Below the pieces are notes generated by a model. It made no database searches. It had not been told where the DNA came from and worked only from the letters and a program-made list of their open reading frames with translations. Source: CALGLS01 sp047626155 (GTDB lineage Bacteria; Bacteroidota; Bacteroidia; Chitinophagales; Saprospiraceae). Taken from it: DNA of 49,259 nucleotides. Positions 25,879 to 34,275 of this stretch are shown here, piece after piece; the first letter of the stretch is position 1; every line of letters begins with the position of its first letter. The translations under genes and the position numbers were made by a program. Location of the stretch: contig JBLHRR010000024.1 of NCBI GenBank assembly GCA_047626155.1, forward strand, positions 1-49,259, given 5' to 3'.

Positions 25879-26835
25879 ATGTCAAAACCACATATTGTTC
25901 TTCTAGACGCTCACTGTATGAATCCCGGAGATTTGGACTGGACGCCCATTGATAAGATTTCAGACTGCATCTATTACCCTCATACCCATCCGGAGGACGT
26001 AGTGGGCCGGGCGCAAAGTTGTGAAATACTAGTCGTGAACAAAACTGTTATTGATGCAGAAACCATGAGTCAACTTCCTTGGCTGAAATGTATCTGTGTT
26101 ACGGCCACGGGTTATAATAACATTGATATAGCCGCCGCTAAAGCTAAAGGTATCACGGTAAGTAATGTAAGCGGTTACAGTACGCCTTCCGTTGGCCAAC
26201 ATGTATTTGCGTTGTTATTAGAGCTAACCAATAACGTTGGATTGCATCACCACACCGTCAAACAAAACCAATGGTCCCAGAATCGGGATTTTTGTTATTG
26301 GAAAAAACCTGTAATCGAACTTCCTGGTAAAACAATGGGTATATATGGTATGGGAAAGATTGGTCAGGAGATTGCAAAAATTGCTTCGGCTTTTGACATG
26401 AACATTATTTATAACAATAGATCAGTAAAGCCTTTTCCTAATATGGAGCAGGTGGACATAGATACTTTGCTAGAAAAAAGTGACGTCCTTTGTCTCGCTG
26501 CTAGTTTATCTCAAGCCAATTTTCAAATCATTGATCGATTCACTTTGAGACAAATGAAACCGACTGCATTCCTGATTAATACTAGCCGTGGTGATTTGAT
26601 AGATGAGGCAGATTTGGTTACGGCTTTAGAACATAACCAAATTGCAGGAGCAGCGCTTGATGTTCTGGCGCAGGAGCCACCTCGGGAGAATCATCCTTTG
26701 ACGCAGTTAAGTAATTGTATTGTTACCCCGCATATTGCCTGGGCTAGTGGGGAGTCTCGTAAGCGATTGCTTAAGGAAACGGCGGAGAATATAAAGGCTT
26801 TCATGAGGGGAATGCCGATAAATGTTGTTTCGTGA
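25879..26835 (+). CDS. D-isomer-specific 2-hydroxyacid dehydrogenase
   Basis: This 318-aa NAD-dependent cytoplasmic enzyme interconverts 2-hydroxy acids and 2-oxo acids. The Rossmann loop is GIYGMGKIGQEIA near 153-165. The catalytic residues lie in INTSRGDLIDEADL (arginine), the glutamate in LDVLAQEPP, and the histidine in TPHIAWAS. The sequence GYSTPSVGQHVFALLLE near 105 is typical of the glycerate/hydroxypyruvate reductase branch, so glycerate dehydrogenase is the best guess but not certain. A lipoprotein gene lies 28 bases upstream, and a paired H element follows ten bases after the stop. Confidence 0.88.
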   Translation: MSKPHIVLLDAHCMNPGDLDWTPIDKISDCIYYPHTHPEDVVGRAQSCEILVVNKTVIDAETMSQLPWLKCICVTATGYNNIDIAAAKAKGITVSNVSGYSTPSVGQHVFALLLELTNNVGLHHHTVKQNQWSQNRDFCYWKKPVIELPGKTMGIYGMGKIGQEIAKIASAFDMNIIYNNRSVKPFPNMEQVDIDTLLEKSDVLCLAASLSQANFQIIDRFTLRQMKPTAFLINTSRGDLIDEADLVTALEHNQIAGAALDVLAQEPPRENHPLTQLSNCIVTPHIAWASGESRKRLLKETAENIKAFMRGMPINVVS

Positions 26836-26844
26836 TTTTTTTTT

Positions 26845-26912
26845 GGTAACCGCTACGAGAGCACTACGTTTCCCTTTTTTCGTTGCGCTCTCGTTGCGCC
26901 GTAGCGGTTACC
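26845..26912. repeat. Paired H element with perfect 13-bp termini
   Basis: It starts ggtaaccgctacg and ends with its exact inverse cgtagcggttacc. Inside are further CTACG and CGTTGCG words. A T-run precedes it and TTACCTTAAC follows. It fills the spacer between the dehydrogenase and the sirtuin gene and is the cleanest copy of the family. Confidence 0.85.
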
Positions 26913-26936
26913 TTACCTTAACATAAAATTCAAAAA

Positions 26937-27635
26937 ATGAAAAAAATAGTCGTCTTAAGCGGAGCGGGAATTAGCGCTGAATCAGGGATCGCCACCTTTC
27001 GCGATTCGAATGGCCTTTGGGAAAATCATGATGTGATGGAAGTCGCTTCGCCGGAAGGATGGTGCAAGGATCAAGGATTGGTACTCAACTTTTACAATCA
27101 ACGTCGCAGACAATTGCATGAGGTAGAACCCAATGATGGGCACCGAGCATTGGTCAAGCTGGAGGAAAAATATGAAGTGGCGATTGTTACTCAGAATATT
27201 GATGATTTGCATGAGCGTGCCGGAAGCAAATCTATCATCCATCTGCATGGTCAACTTCTAAAAGCAAGAAGTACACGAAATCCAAATCTGGTCTATGACT
27301 GGCCGGGAGATATTACCTCAGATGATAAATGTGAGGAGGGATCACAGCTACGTCCACATATTGTTTGGTTTGGAGAGGATGTGCCAATGTTGCAACGGGC
27401 TGCGGAGGTGGTTTATAATGCTGATATTGTCATCATTGTTGGTACTTCTATGAATGTGTATCCAGCTGCTAGTTTGGTTGGTTATGCTCGCACGGGGGTG
27501 CCGGTTTATTATATTGATCCGAATCCGACTATATCTTTTGAGTTGACGAAGCGGCCGAAGTTGGAGGTGATTAAGCAGAAGGGAGGGGTTGGAATTCCGG
27601 AGTTGGTGGAAAGGCTTATGCGGGAGGAAGGGTAA
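26937..27635 (+). CDS. cobB: Sirtuin, NAD-dependent protein deacylase (zinc-cysteine-free type)
   Basis: This 232-aa cytoplasmic enzyme removes acyl groups from protein lysines while cleaving NAD. Motifs are GAGISAESGI (9-18), TQNIDDLHERAG (85-96), catalytic H104 in HLHG, RPHIVWFGE (139-147) and the NAD-site GTSMNVYPAA (169-178). Y53 and R56 in YNQR match the Tyr/Arg pair that favours succinyl and malonyl lysine in SIRT5-like enzymes. The Cys4 zinc ribbon is missing: the small domain (108-138) has only C132. The stop codon TAA lies inside an H half-element. No partner acyltransferase is nearby. Confidence 0.92.
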   Translation: MKKIVVLSGAGISAESGIATFRDSNGLWENHDVMEVASPEGWCKDQGLVLNFYNQRRRQLHEVEPNDGHRALVKLEEKYEVAIVTQNIDDLHERAGSKSIIHLHGQLLKARSTRNPNLVYDWPGDITSDDKCEEGSQLRPHIVWFGEDVPMLQRAAEVVYNADIVIIVGTSMNVYPAASLVGYARTGVPVYYIDPNPTISFELTKRPKLEVIKQKGGVGIPELVERLMREEG

Positions 27636-27829
27636 CTGCAACGACACTACGAAAGCGCTACGTTTTTTTTATAACCACAAACCTGTCCGAACGATAGGCG
27701 GAGGTCACAAAGGGACACAACGTTTTTTTCCACTATGCTATAAGGGCGATGTACGCGAAAATCGTAGTTCGATTCCATGAACTCACGAATCATGGGCACC
27801 AATTAGCAAATCAACAAATAACCAATTAA
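27631..27829 (+). repeat. Composite repeat block: H half-element, ACCACAAACCTG element, hairpins, CCAATTAAC tail
   Basis: The H half-element starts ggtaactgcaacgacactac (27631) and includes the sirtuin stop. It is followed by taaccacaaacctgtccg...gataggcgg (27672-27730), then gctataagggcgatgta. Small hairpins follow: aatcg/cgatt at 27760-27774 and ccatga/tcatgg at 27775-27795. The tail is gggcaccaattagc and ccaattaactaa. The block runs up to the stop of the convergent methyltransferase gene. Confidence 0.65.
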
Positions 27830-28567
27830 CTAACTACAAATCAGCACCACCTCTCCATCTTTCAAACCCAACTTATTCTCTTCACTTTCTTCAAACCGTC
27901 TGACGTCAACTGTAAACCCGGCCTTTTTCAAACGAGTGGCTAAACCTTCCACAGAGTAAATTCGGACATGGTCATCTTGGCCGAAATGCTTTAGGCGATC
28001 CTCCGGAGATGTAATGTTATAATCTTCGTAAATTTCGCCACCTTTGAAGGGAGTTTGAATAAGTACTTGGCCTTGGGTTTTTAGAATTCGGAACAATTCA
28101 GCCATTGCTTTTTCATCGGCTTCGATGTGTTCGAGAACATGGTAGCAAATAATGAGGTCGAAGCTGTTGTCGGGTTCGGCGATATTGGTGATATCTAGTT
28201 GTTTGTCGGCCTCGAACTCTTTCACATAATCGGTTGTGATGTAATGAGCGGGATGGCTGCTTTTTATTTTTTTGGCGAATCCTTTTGGAGGAGAAAAATG
28301 GAGGATGTCTTTTCCATTTAGTCCGATTTCGGATTCAAGGAGTTGATAGAGTCTGCGTGTTCTGGGAAGACAGCCGCAATTGGGACAGAGCTTTTCATTG
28401 ATGTTCGAGAGCTGAACGAATTGACTAAGTTGGAAACCACAGATGTTACATTGGTATTTATCTCCCCTGTATTTTAGCGCAATGATGGAACGGAAGAAGG
28501 ACTCGTTCTTTTGGAGAAAGGATTTGGGGAGTAGGGCTTTAGCGGTGGATTTTAATTTTTCGTACAT
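27830..28567 (-). CDS. SAM-dependent methyltransferase with N-terminal zinc ribbon
   Basis: This protein is about 245 aa. Residues ~40-70 hold two CxxC knuckles, CNICG and CPNCGCLPRTRR, that should bind zinc. The rest is a class I methyltransferase domain (Methyltransf_11 type): DILHFSPPKGFAKK, ITTDYVKEFEADKQLDITN with the acidic residue that contacts SAM, and the conserved NSFDLIICYHVLEHIEADEKAM. The start is ATG 28567 (MYEKLKST); the frame upstream to 28615 is low-complexity and repeat-like. The substrate is unknown; glycan-biosynthesis clusters often encode such enzymes, but none is present here. The stop is at the edge of a composite repeat. Confidence 0.85.
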   Translation of the reverse strand: MYEKLKSTAKALLPKSFLQKNESFFRSIIALKYRGDKYQCNICGFQLSQFVQLSNINEKLCPNCGCLPRTRRLYQLLESEIGLNGKDILHFSPPKGFAKKIKSSHPAHYITTDYVKEFEADKQLDITNIAEPDNSFDLIICYHVLEHIEADEKAMAELFRILKTQGQVLIQTPFKGGEIYEDYNITSPEDRLKHFGQDDHVRIYSVEGLATRLKKAGFTVDVRRFEESEENKLGLKDGEVVLICS

Positions 28568-28574
28568 AGTGCTT

Positions 28575-28625
28575 TTTCGGTTTCCGTTGTTTCGGTTTCC
28601 GGTCGATCGTACCATTATATTTAGA
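28575..28625. repeat. Short shared motif CGTACCATTnTATTTnGAA, copy 1
   Basis: The sequence cggtcgatcgtaccattata and following bases resemble ggccgaccgtaccattctat and following bases at 36807-36836. Both lie just upstream of reverse-strand genes and include TCGGTTTCCG-like words. It could be a small dispersed repeat or a shared upstream site. Confidence 0.4.
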
Positions 28626-28652
28626 ACAAACTAGAAAGCCAAAGATAACAAA

Positions 28653-28698
28653 TAAAAAAAGCCCCAGCATCCATATTCAGATGCCGAGGCCTTTTTAT
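28653..28698. terminator. Terminator after the repeat lipoprotein gene
   Basis: The stem pairs gccccagcatc with gatgccgaggc around a short loop, flanked by AAAAAAA on one side and TTTTT on the other. On the reverse strand it gives a strong stem followed by TTTTTTT, 16 bases past the lipoprotein stop. It can act in both directions. Confidence 0.85.
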
Positions 28699-28713
28699 TT
28701 GACTCAAAACTAT

Positions 28714-29763
28714 TTATTTAATTCTCACTCTCGCCATTCCTACTACTACTTCTTGGTTCACTAGACCGAAGCCATCTCCGAAGCATTCTTCAAATAGCTC
28801 TTCTAATTCATCATCATTATTAACAGTTGCAGGAGTTCCGTCTTCGAGTACTACGTTTACGGGATAACCCAGTGTTGGGTCTTCATCTGAATCCGGGTTT
28901 GCTTCGTAGTATTCGAAAATAGATCCGAATAAGGTTCCATCATCAGTAGCAGTAACTGTTGAACCGTCAGGTAAAGTCACATTGATTGGGTAAACAAAAT
29001 CGAAGCAAAGTTCCTCTATTAAGATACTATCACAATCTTCAGGGTCTTCCCATTCTCCCCCGAAACAATCTTCAAATAAATCTTCCAGCGCATCTTCGTC
29101 TGCTACTTCTTGAACGGTACCATCCGTTAAGACGACATTGATTGGAAACTGAATTTCAAAATAATCATAATCACCTCCGTTTTCAAAAACAGTCTCCCAA
29201 TCCTCTTCACTGTTTACAGTTACCGTGTTGCCATTTCCGTCAGAAAGACTGATTGGATAAGCAAATGTAAAACAAGGATCTATATCCCAGTCACCCGGCT
29301 CTTCATCATCCCAGTCGCCTGGCTCATCAATATCTCCGTAGCAATCGTGATAAAGACCACAAAGTGCATCATCGTCAGCAACGTCCTGAGTGGCACCATC
29401 TGCTAGCGTCACAGAAATCGGGAAAACTATTGTTGGATAAGCATCTGGCTCATCTTCATTTTCAAAGTATTCTACAATGACATCCCAAAGTTCTTCTTCC
29501 GAGTTAACTGCTACTTCACCTTGATCAGGGATATTTACGTTAACGGGGAAGTTCATTACAAAACATTCTATCAGGGAATCTATGGCGCTTTCTTCATCCC
29601 CATTTGATACTAGAGCCAAGAAATTTCCGTTTGCGGTTCCATTGTTATTTGTAGTCGTTGGAGTCGGTTCGATGACGTTATCGTCTTTACCACAAGAGCT
29701 GAATAGAACAACCATTGCTAAAATGATCATGCTTATTTTTGCTAACTTTTTTAATATACTCAT
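28714..29763 (-). CDS. Acidic lipoprotein with three tandem two-module repeats
   Basis: This 349-aa protein has a lipoprotein signal ending LFSSCGK (cysteine near 24), then a threonine/asparagine-rich linker. Six modules of about 45-55 residues follow in an alternating pattern. Odd modules open with C-F-x-F-x-YP-I-x-V-x-L and contain TVTVNSEE. Even modules have FPI.V.L.DGT, a D.DAL..L motif and end in DCFG or DCYG. One cysteine opens and one closes each pair, suggesting one disulfide per pair in the periplasm or at the surface. The protein is extremely rich in Asp and Glu, so calcium binding is possible. Function is unknown; I recognise no named family. The gene stands alone with its own terminator. 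Confidence 0.8.
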   Translation of the reverse strand: MSILKKLAKISMIILAMVVLFSSCGKDDNVIEPTPTTTNNNGTANGNFLALVSNGDEESAIDSLIECFVMNFPVNVNIPDQGEVAVNSEEELWDVIVEYFENEDEPDAYPTIVFPISVTLADGATQDVADDDALCGLYHDCYGDIDEPGDWDDEEPGDWDIDPCFTFAYPISLSDGNGNTVTVNSEEDWETVFENGGDYDYFEIQFPINVVLTDGTVQEVADEDALEDLFEDCFGGEWEDPEDCDSILIEELCFDFVYPINVTLPDGSTVTATDDGTLFGSIFEYYEANPDSDEDPTLGYPVNVVLEDGTPATVNNDDELEELFEECFGDGFGLVNQEVVVGMARVRIK

Positions 29764-30251
29764 CTTTTTAAAAATTTAAAGGTTTAAAATCTCAAGAAGG
29801 ATTCTTTGTTTTCTAATCCGCTTGTTTTGTATTCATGGGCTTCTTTTGCCGCATTTCGATTACAAGACAAATGGAATTTCAAACGCCCCTATTCTTTTTT
29901 ACTTTTTTTATTTTTTTTTTAAAAGGGAGTATTTTCTCTTGTGGGATATGGTGAATTAGCATTTCGACAATTGTATTTTTTCACCGCAACTGCCTGCCCT
30001 GAGCCAGTCCGACTTTCACAGACGGGCGGGCTTGCCGAATCGGGCGCAACGTTAATTCCTTTTCGCTCAAAAAACATAGCGTTGCTTTGCGCCCTTGCTT
30101 ATAATGGACCCAGTCATCTTTATGGAAACATTATGAGCGTTAATTACCGTAAAGATTCGCAACGTCTAATTATTGTAAAGCGTTTTCGTTGCGTTTTTTC
30201 GGTAAAATTTATAATTGACAGAACGCTGATTTATTGACTGTTACCAAATCT
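29764..30251. other. 488-base spacer with GC-rich palindromes
   Basis: No credible gene. It holds an inverted repeat gggcgcaa/ttgcgccc (30042-30049, 30087-30094) and a second pair cgcaacg/cgttgcg (30158-30164, 30187-30193) inside accgtaaag...ttttttcggt, resembling decayed H-type words. It also holds a ccagtccg...cgggcgggc element at about 30004-30031. A poly-A/T stretch lies at 29895-29925. A 98-codon frame at 29941-30237 runs across these repeats and is not believed. Confidence 0.5.
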
Positions 30252-32960
30252 TTAAAACTCAATCGAATAATAAAACGAAGGCGTAAATTTCAAGAGCGTA
30301 GTCGGTTTTTTGGTAATGGCTCCCGTTCCTAAATTCCGATTGTAAGTATAAAAAGCCGGATTGGCTCTATTGTAAACATTAAAGGCGCCTATCTTTAAGA
30401 CCTGTTTTGTTTTTCCAACATTGAACTGGTAATTAATATTTGCATCAAGCCGATGGTAAGCCTTTCCTCGTTGTTGGGTGCGGAGGAGATTTGTATTTAT
30501 TTCTGGCAGGTCCTCCCCATAAGGATCAAAGACAAAGGTATTACTCCTGCTTGTCTCTCCGATTCTTATTTCAGGATTAGCGCTATTCCATTTCCAATTC
30601 ATACTGACATGCCAGTGTTTGTTGAATTGATGGTAAGCAAACAGATTCAGACTATGCCGATGATCAAAGCGAAAAGTAAAAGACTTCCCCTGATAAATGT
30701 CTTCAAAATTACGATTGGTTTTTGCCCAACTGTAACTGAGCCAACCGCCAGTCTTCCCTTCTTTTTGTAACAATAGTTCTACACCTCTAGCATCTCCTGA
30801 CCCTGATATTAATCCATCAATAGAAAAATCTTCATTAATGGTAATCGCATTGCCTAAGCCCAACTCTTCAATGAGTAAAATTTCTTTCATTTTTTTGTAG
30901 TAAACATCAAGAGATAAACTCAGGCTTTGGCTTAGCTTTTTAGTAAGCCCCAATTCATAAACCCAAGAATTCAGTGGTTTTTCTTCATCTGTAGCTGGTA
31001 GCCAAATATCGCTAGGGAGGCTCAAACCTGTAGAGGATATCTGATGCAGATATTGCACCATCCGACTGACTCCTCCTCTAAACAACCATGTTTTTAATGG
31101 TTGGTATTCAAAACTTAAGCGAGGTTCCAAATTAAAAAATTCTCCATTGTTTCCATTGAAAGCGGAAGCACGCAGGCCAGCATTTATTTTTAAATTATTT
31201 AGGACTTTAAACTCATCCTCCACATAGGCAGACCACTCATAAGACAGGGTTGTTCTTTTTTCAAATTCGTCCGTAAAATCTTCAAAATCAGTCGTATCTG
31301 ATTCATTCTCACTAAAAGATTCATTTAACTCATAGACATATGGGCTCAATTCGTGTCGGGTTCCATTCAAGCCAAAACGAATGTCATGTTTTGAATTCAG
31401 TATATAATTAAAATCAATTTTCGCAGCTTGATCTGTGATACTTGCCCGCTGATCTGAGAAGAAAACTTGGCCTGGAATTACATTTCCAAGGGACACGAAT
31501 TCGTTGAAATTTGTATTCTGATAATTGTAGTCACTAAAAGTAAGTGTCGTGTTAGAAAATAACTTTGGACCCCATATCCTGTTCCATCTGATGGCAGCCG
31601 TTTCATTCCCCCAAGTTAACACCTTTTCTTCGCTTGCTTTAAAAGTAAAGACATCAGGATAGCCCTCCTCCGCAAACATAAAGGTTTGAGATGATACATT
31701 TATGTAACTGTCTTTTCCCTTGTAATAACTTAGAAACAATCGATCCTTTTTTCCAATAGGAAAATGCAACTTCCCATTCACATCATGAAAACTGTAACTA
31801 TACGTTCTATCTTCCACGTTGGAGCTAGCTTGAAAAAGTGCGGTATTGAAAATGTCATCCAATAAAAAACTAGAGTGTGATTTTCGAATAGCTAACAATA
31901 GTCCTCCTTTCTTTTTAAACAATGGGCCTTCTATCTTCATCTTTGCGCTCACCAGACCGCTAGCGACCTTTCCCGTCCATCTTTTCTGATTCCCTTCTTT
32001 ACTTCGCACATCAAAAACAGAAGACAATCGTCCGCCATAACGTGCCGGAAAACGGCCTTTGAGTAATTTGGCAGATCGAATGGCATCCGTATTATACACT
32101 GAAAATATCCCCAGCAAATGGCCCGGATTGTAAATTGGCACTCCATCCAATAACATTAGATTTTGACCTGCTTCTCCCCCACGCACGTATAAGCCACCGA
32201 AACCATCCGCTCCCGTTTGAACACCGGGTAAAGTGGTGGCCATATTTAAAACATCAACTTCCCCTCCGATCCCCGGCGCTATCGAAGCATAATTTGGCGG
32301 CATCAATTTTCCTTGATTAGCCAGGCTTTGTATTTGGGCGCTATCTATGGTGGGCATAACGATAATTTCCGAAAGGGTACTTGCCGATTTCAAACTAACA
32401 TCCACTCGTTCAGATCGATTGAGTAACAATTCTTTTTCAAAAAGTTCACAGCCCAAATAGGAAAAGCTCAACTTTACTTTTCCTTCGGGAACGGTGATGC
32501 TGTAGAATCCATATTCGTTGGTATTTGCCCATTTTCCAGAGGCCCTATGCACAACGTTAACGCCAATCAGTTTCTCTCCGTTGGCGTCTTCCGCAACATA
32601 TCCATTAACAGTGAACTTCCTTTTTACAACAATGGTATTACGATCACGAAAAAGAATCAATTGATCATTTTGAAATTTAAAGCCAACCTCTGATCCTTTT
32701 AATATCTCTTTCAACAAGGCTCCTAATGGTATATTTTGGTAATCTAGTGTCAGACGATTTTTCTTTGGAAAAAAATGCTCAGAATAGGCAATATTGATCT
32801 GGTATTCACCAGCCAGTTGATCAAGTGCTTCGGGGACAGAAAGTTTATTTACGGTAAAGCTGACAGGAGTTTTCAGGTTGATCTGAGCGAATGAACTCGC
32901 CTGGATTAACACAGAAAAAATGAAAAGCAGTAAGGTATTTTTTTTAGGGTTTCTTCTCAT
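30252..32960 (-). CDS. TonB-dependent receptor with STN signalling domain (FecA-like)
   Basis: This 902-aa outer-membrane receptor has a signal peptide ending IQASSFAQ. A secretin/TonB short N-terminal (STN) domain follows (about 28-105, NKLSVPEALDQLAGEYQINI). Next come a carboxypeptidase-regulatory domain (about 115-200), a plug (about 215-330, GGLYVRGGEAGQNLMLLDG) and a barrel ending FTPSFYYSIEF. The STN domain is the part that signals substrate occupancy to a FecR anti-sigma factor. The next two genes upstream on the same strand encode exactly such a FecR and an ECF sigma factor, so this is the receptor of a cell-surface signalling set. The substrate is unknown; no SusD partner follows. 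Confidence 0.93.
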   Translation of the reverse strand: MRRNPKKNTLLLFIFSVLIQASSFAQINLKTPVSFTVNKLSVPEALDQLAGEYQINIAYSEHFFPKKNRLTLDYQNIPLGALLKEILKGSEVGFKFQNDQLILFRDRNTIVVKRKFTVNGYVAEDANGEKLIGVNVVHRASGKWANTNEYGFYSITVPEGKVKLSFSYLGCELFEKELLLNRSERVDVSLKSASTLSEIIVMPTIDSAQIQSLANQGKLMPPNYASIAPGIGGEVDVLNMATTLPGVQTGADGFGGLYVRGGEAGQNLMLLDGVPIYNPGHLLGIFSVYNTDAIRSAKLLKGRFPARYGGRLSSVFDVRSKEGNQKRWTGKVASGLVSAKMKIEGPLFKKKGGLLLAIRKSHSSFLLDDIFNTALFQASSNVEDRTYSYSFHDVNGKLHFPIGKKDRLFLSYYKGKDSYINVSSQTFMFAEEGYPDVFTFKASEEKVLTWGNETAAIRWNRIWGPKLFSNTTLTFSDYNYQNTNFNEFVSLGNVIPGQVFFSDQRASITDQAAKIDFNYILNSKHDIRFGLNGTRHELSPYVYELNESFSENESDTTDFEDFTDEFEKRTTLSYEWSAYVEDEFKVLNNLKINAGLRASAFNGNNGEFFNLEPRLSFEYQPLKTWLFRGGVSRMVQYLHQISSTGLSLPSDIWLPATDEEKPLNSWVYELGLTKKLSQSLSLSLDVYYKKMKEILLIEELGLGNAITINEDFSIDGLISGSGDARGVELLLQKEGKTGGWLSYSWAKTNRNFEDIYQGKSFTFRFDHRHSLNLFAYHQFNKHWHVSMNWKWNSANPEIRIGETSRSNTFVFDPYGEDLPEINTNLLRTQQRGKAYHRLDANINYQFNVGKTKQVLKIGAFNVYNRANPAFYTYNRNLGTGAITKKPTTLLKFTPSFYYSIEF

Positions 32961-33045
32961 TTAATATTTCGTGTTGGGATGGGTTAAGGCAAACTATATA
33001 ACAATATAATCACGCGTTATTTAGGTACCCAAACATATTTTTAAA

Positions 33046-33116
33046 TCACGCAGAGGCCGCAGAGAGCGCAGAGCTAACGCGAGTTTTATAGTATCTCGCT
33101 CTGCGCTCTCTGCGTG
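33046..33116. repeat. CGCAGAG palindromic repeat inside the signalling operon
   Basis: The left part is cacgcagaggccgcagagag and the right part ends ctctctgcgtg. A perfect 12-bp stem, gagagcgcagag (33062-33073) with ctctgcgctctc (33099-33110), lies inside. It sits in the 179-base gap between fecR and the receptor gene, so it would be within the transcript if the three genes are cotranscribed. Confidence 0.8.
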
Positions 33117-33139
33117 AGTAAACATACTATATTAGGTGC

Positions 33140-34180
33140 CTAATCACAAGCCCCTCCCTTCAGCACAAACTCTCCAGTCTTTCCTCCCTTGCTTAGTTGC
33201 GCCCCATAAAGCAAACCGATATTATCCAATAAGTCTTTAATTTCAATTTTCTCAAAAGTAGTCGTCAATGGACATTTTCTTAATTCCTTGTTTTCAACAC
33301 GCACGCTCACCTCATAGGCTTTTTCAATTTGCAATATCGCATCTGAAAGTGTTATGTTAGAAAATATCAGCTTACGGGTGTGCCAAGCAGAACGATTCGC
33401 ACCATCATTTTCTTTCTTCACCAATTGCTGTGCTTTCTTGTCGTAAATAGCTTGTTGGTTTTTCACCAGATCAACAGAAGCATCTGAACCTTCAATAGCA
33501 ACGCGAACTTTTCCCGTTACAACATCTACAGACATATTTTCTTCTTTGTCGAAATCACGGATATTAAAAGAGGTACCTAATACAGATACGGTTCCTGTTA
33601 TAGTCTCAATAATGAAAGGGTGCTCTGCATCTTTAGCTACATCGAAAAAAGCTTCCCCAATCAGACTTACCTTACGATCCTTCCCATTGAAAACATCAGG
33701 ATAGGAAAAGGTACTTCCCGCATTGACCCAGACCTTTGTTCCATCGGCCAATAAAATGGCTTTGTTGGAACGAACGGAAGCATGGTGCTCCTGCCAATCT
33801 ACGGAACCTCCTCCTCCAAAATATTGCTTCAATAAAAAGCCCGCAACAACTAAAAGCAGAACGGAAGCTGCCATTTGTAGCTTGGAAAACAAGGGTCGAA
33901 TTTTAGCGGTCGTCGTACTGCTTCTAGGTTCCATCGGTACCACCGGAGCCTCCGATAAAGCATCCATCCGGTTTTGCAGCAAAGAGAAGTCTTCATCCAA
34001 GTCTACCTCCACCTCTGTGGTATAGTTGGCGCCCAAAGACCAAGCTTTTTCTACCGATTTAGCAACCACTCGGTTCGATTCCGAGGCATCCAGCCAAGAG
34101 TTAAGCTTAGCTGTTTCGGCAACGGATATGTCCCCGGAAAGCTGCTTATAAATTAATGATATGTATATGTTTTCTTCCAT
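33140..34180 (-). CDS. FecR-family anti-sigma factor
   Basis: This 346-aa inner-membrane regulator has a cytoplasmic N-terminal ~95 residues (LSGDISVAETAKLNSWLDAS) that should bind the sigma factor, then one membrane helix (about 100-117, MAASVLLLVVAGFLL). The periplasmic FecR domain has the family core ILLADGTKVWVNAGSTFSYP and GEAFFDVAKDAEHPF. The C-terminal ~80 residues form an STN-like fold (ITLSDAILQIEKAYEVSVRV). It lies 95 bases after the sigma gene and 179 bases before the receptor gene. Confidence 0.93.
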   Translation of the reverse strand: MEENIYISLIYKQLSGDISVAETAKLNSWLDASESNRVVAKSVEKAWSLGANYTTEVEVDLDEDFSLLQNRMDALSEAPVVPMEPRSSTTTAKIRPLFSKLQMAASVLLLVVAGFLLKQYFGGGGSVDWQEHHASVRSNKAILLADGTKVWVNAGSTFSYPDVFNGKDRKVSLIGEAFFDVAKDAEHPFIIETITGTVSVLGTSFNIRDFDKEENMSVDVVTGKVRVAIEGSDASVDLVKNQQAIYDKKAQQLVKKENDGANRSAWHTRKLIFSNITLSDAILQIEKAYEVSVRVENKELRKCPLTTTFEKIEIKDLLDNIGLLYGAQLSKGGKTGEFVLKGGACD

Positions 34181-34275
34181 GTAAATGAACTTAGTATTAT
34201 TAGTGGATGGTCTTCTTTTTGGAAATTAGATTGTCTCTTAACTCCCAGACAATCTAAATCTGAAATTCCCCTATC

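Noticed and set aside
26845..26912. H elements as Rho-independent terminators
   Set aside because: The T-run precedes the palindrome and an A-run tends to follow; the polarity is wrong for intrinsic termination on either strand.
27756..27800. tRNA-like segment with GTTCGATTCC and a later CACCA
   Set aside because: The T-loop-like word has no matching acceptor, D or anticodon arms; it is part of the composite repeat block.
29941..30237. 98-codon open frame in the spacer after the TonB receptor
   Set aside because: Crosses two palindromes and repeat words; the translation has no fold-like pattern.
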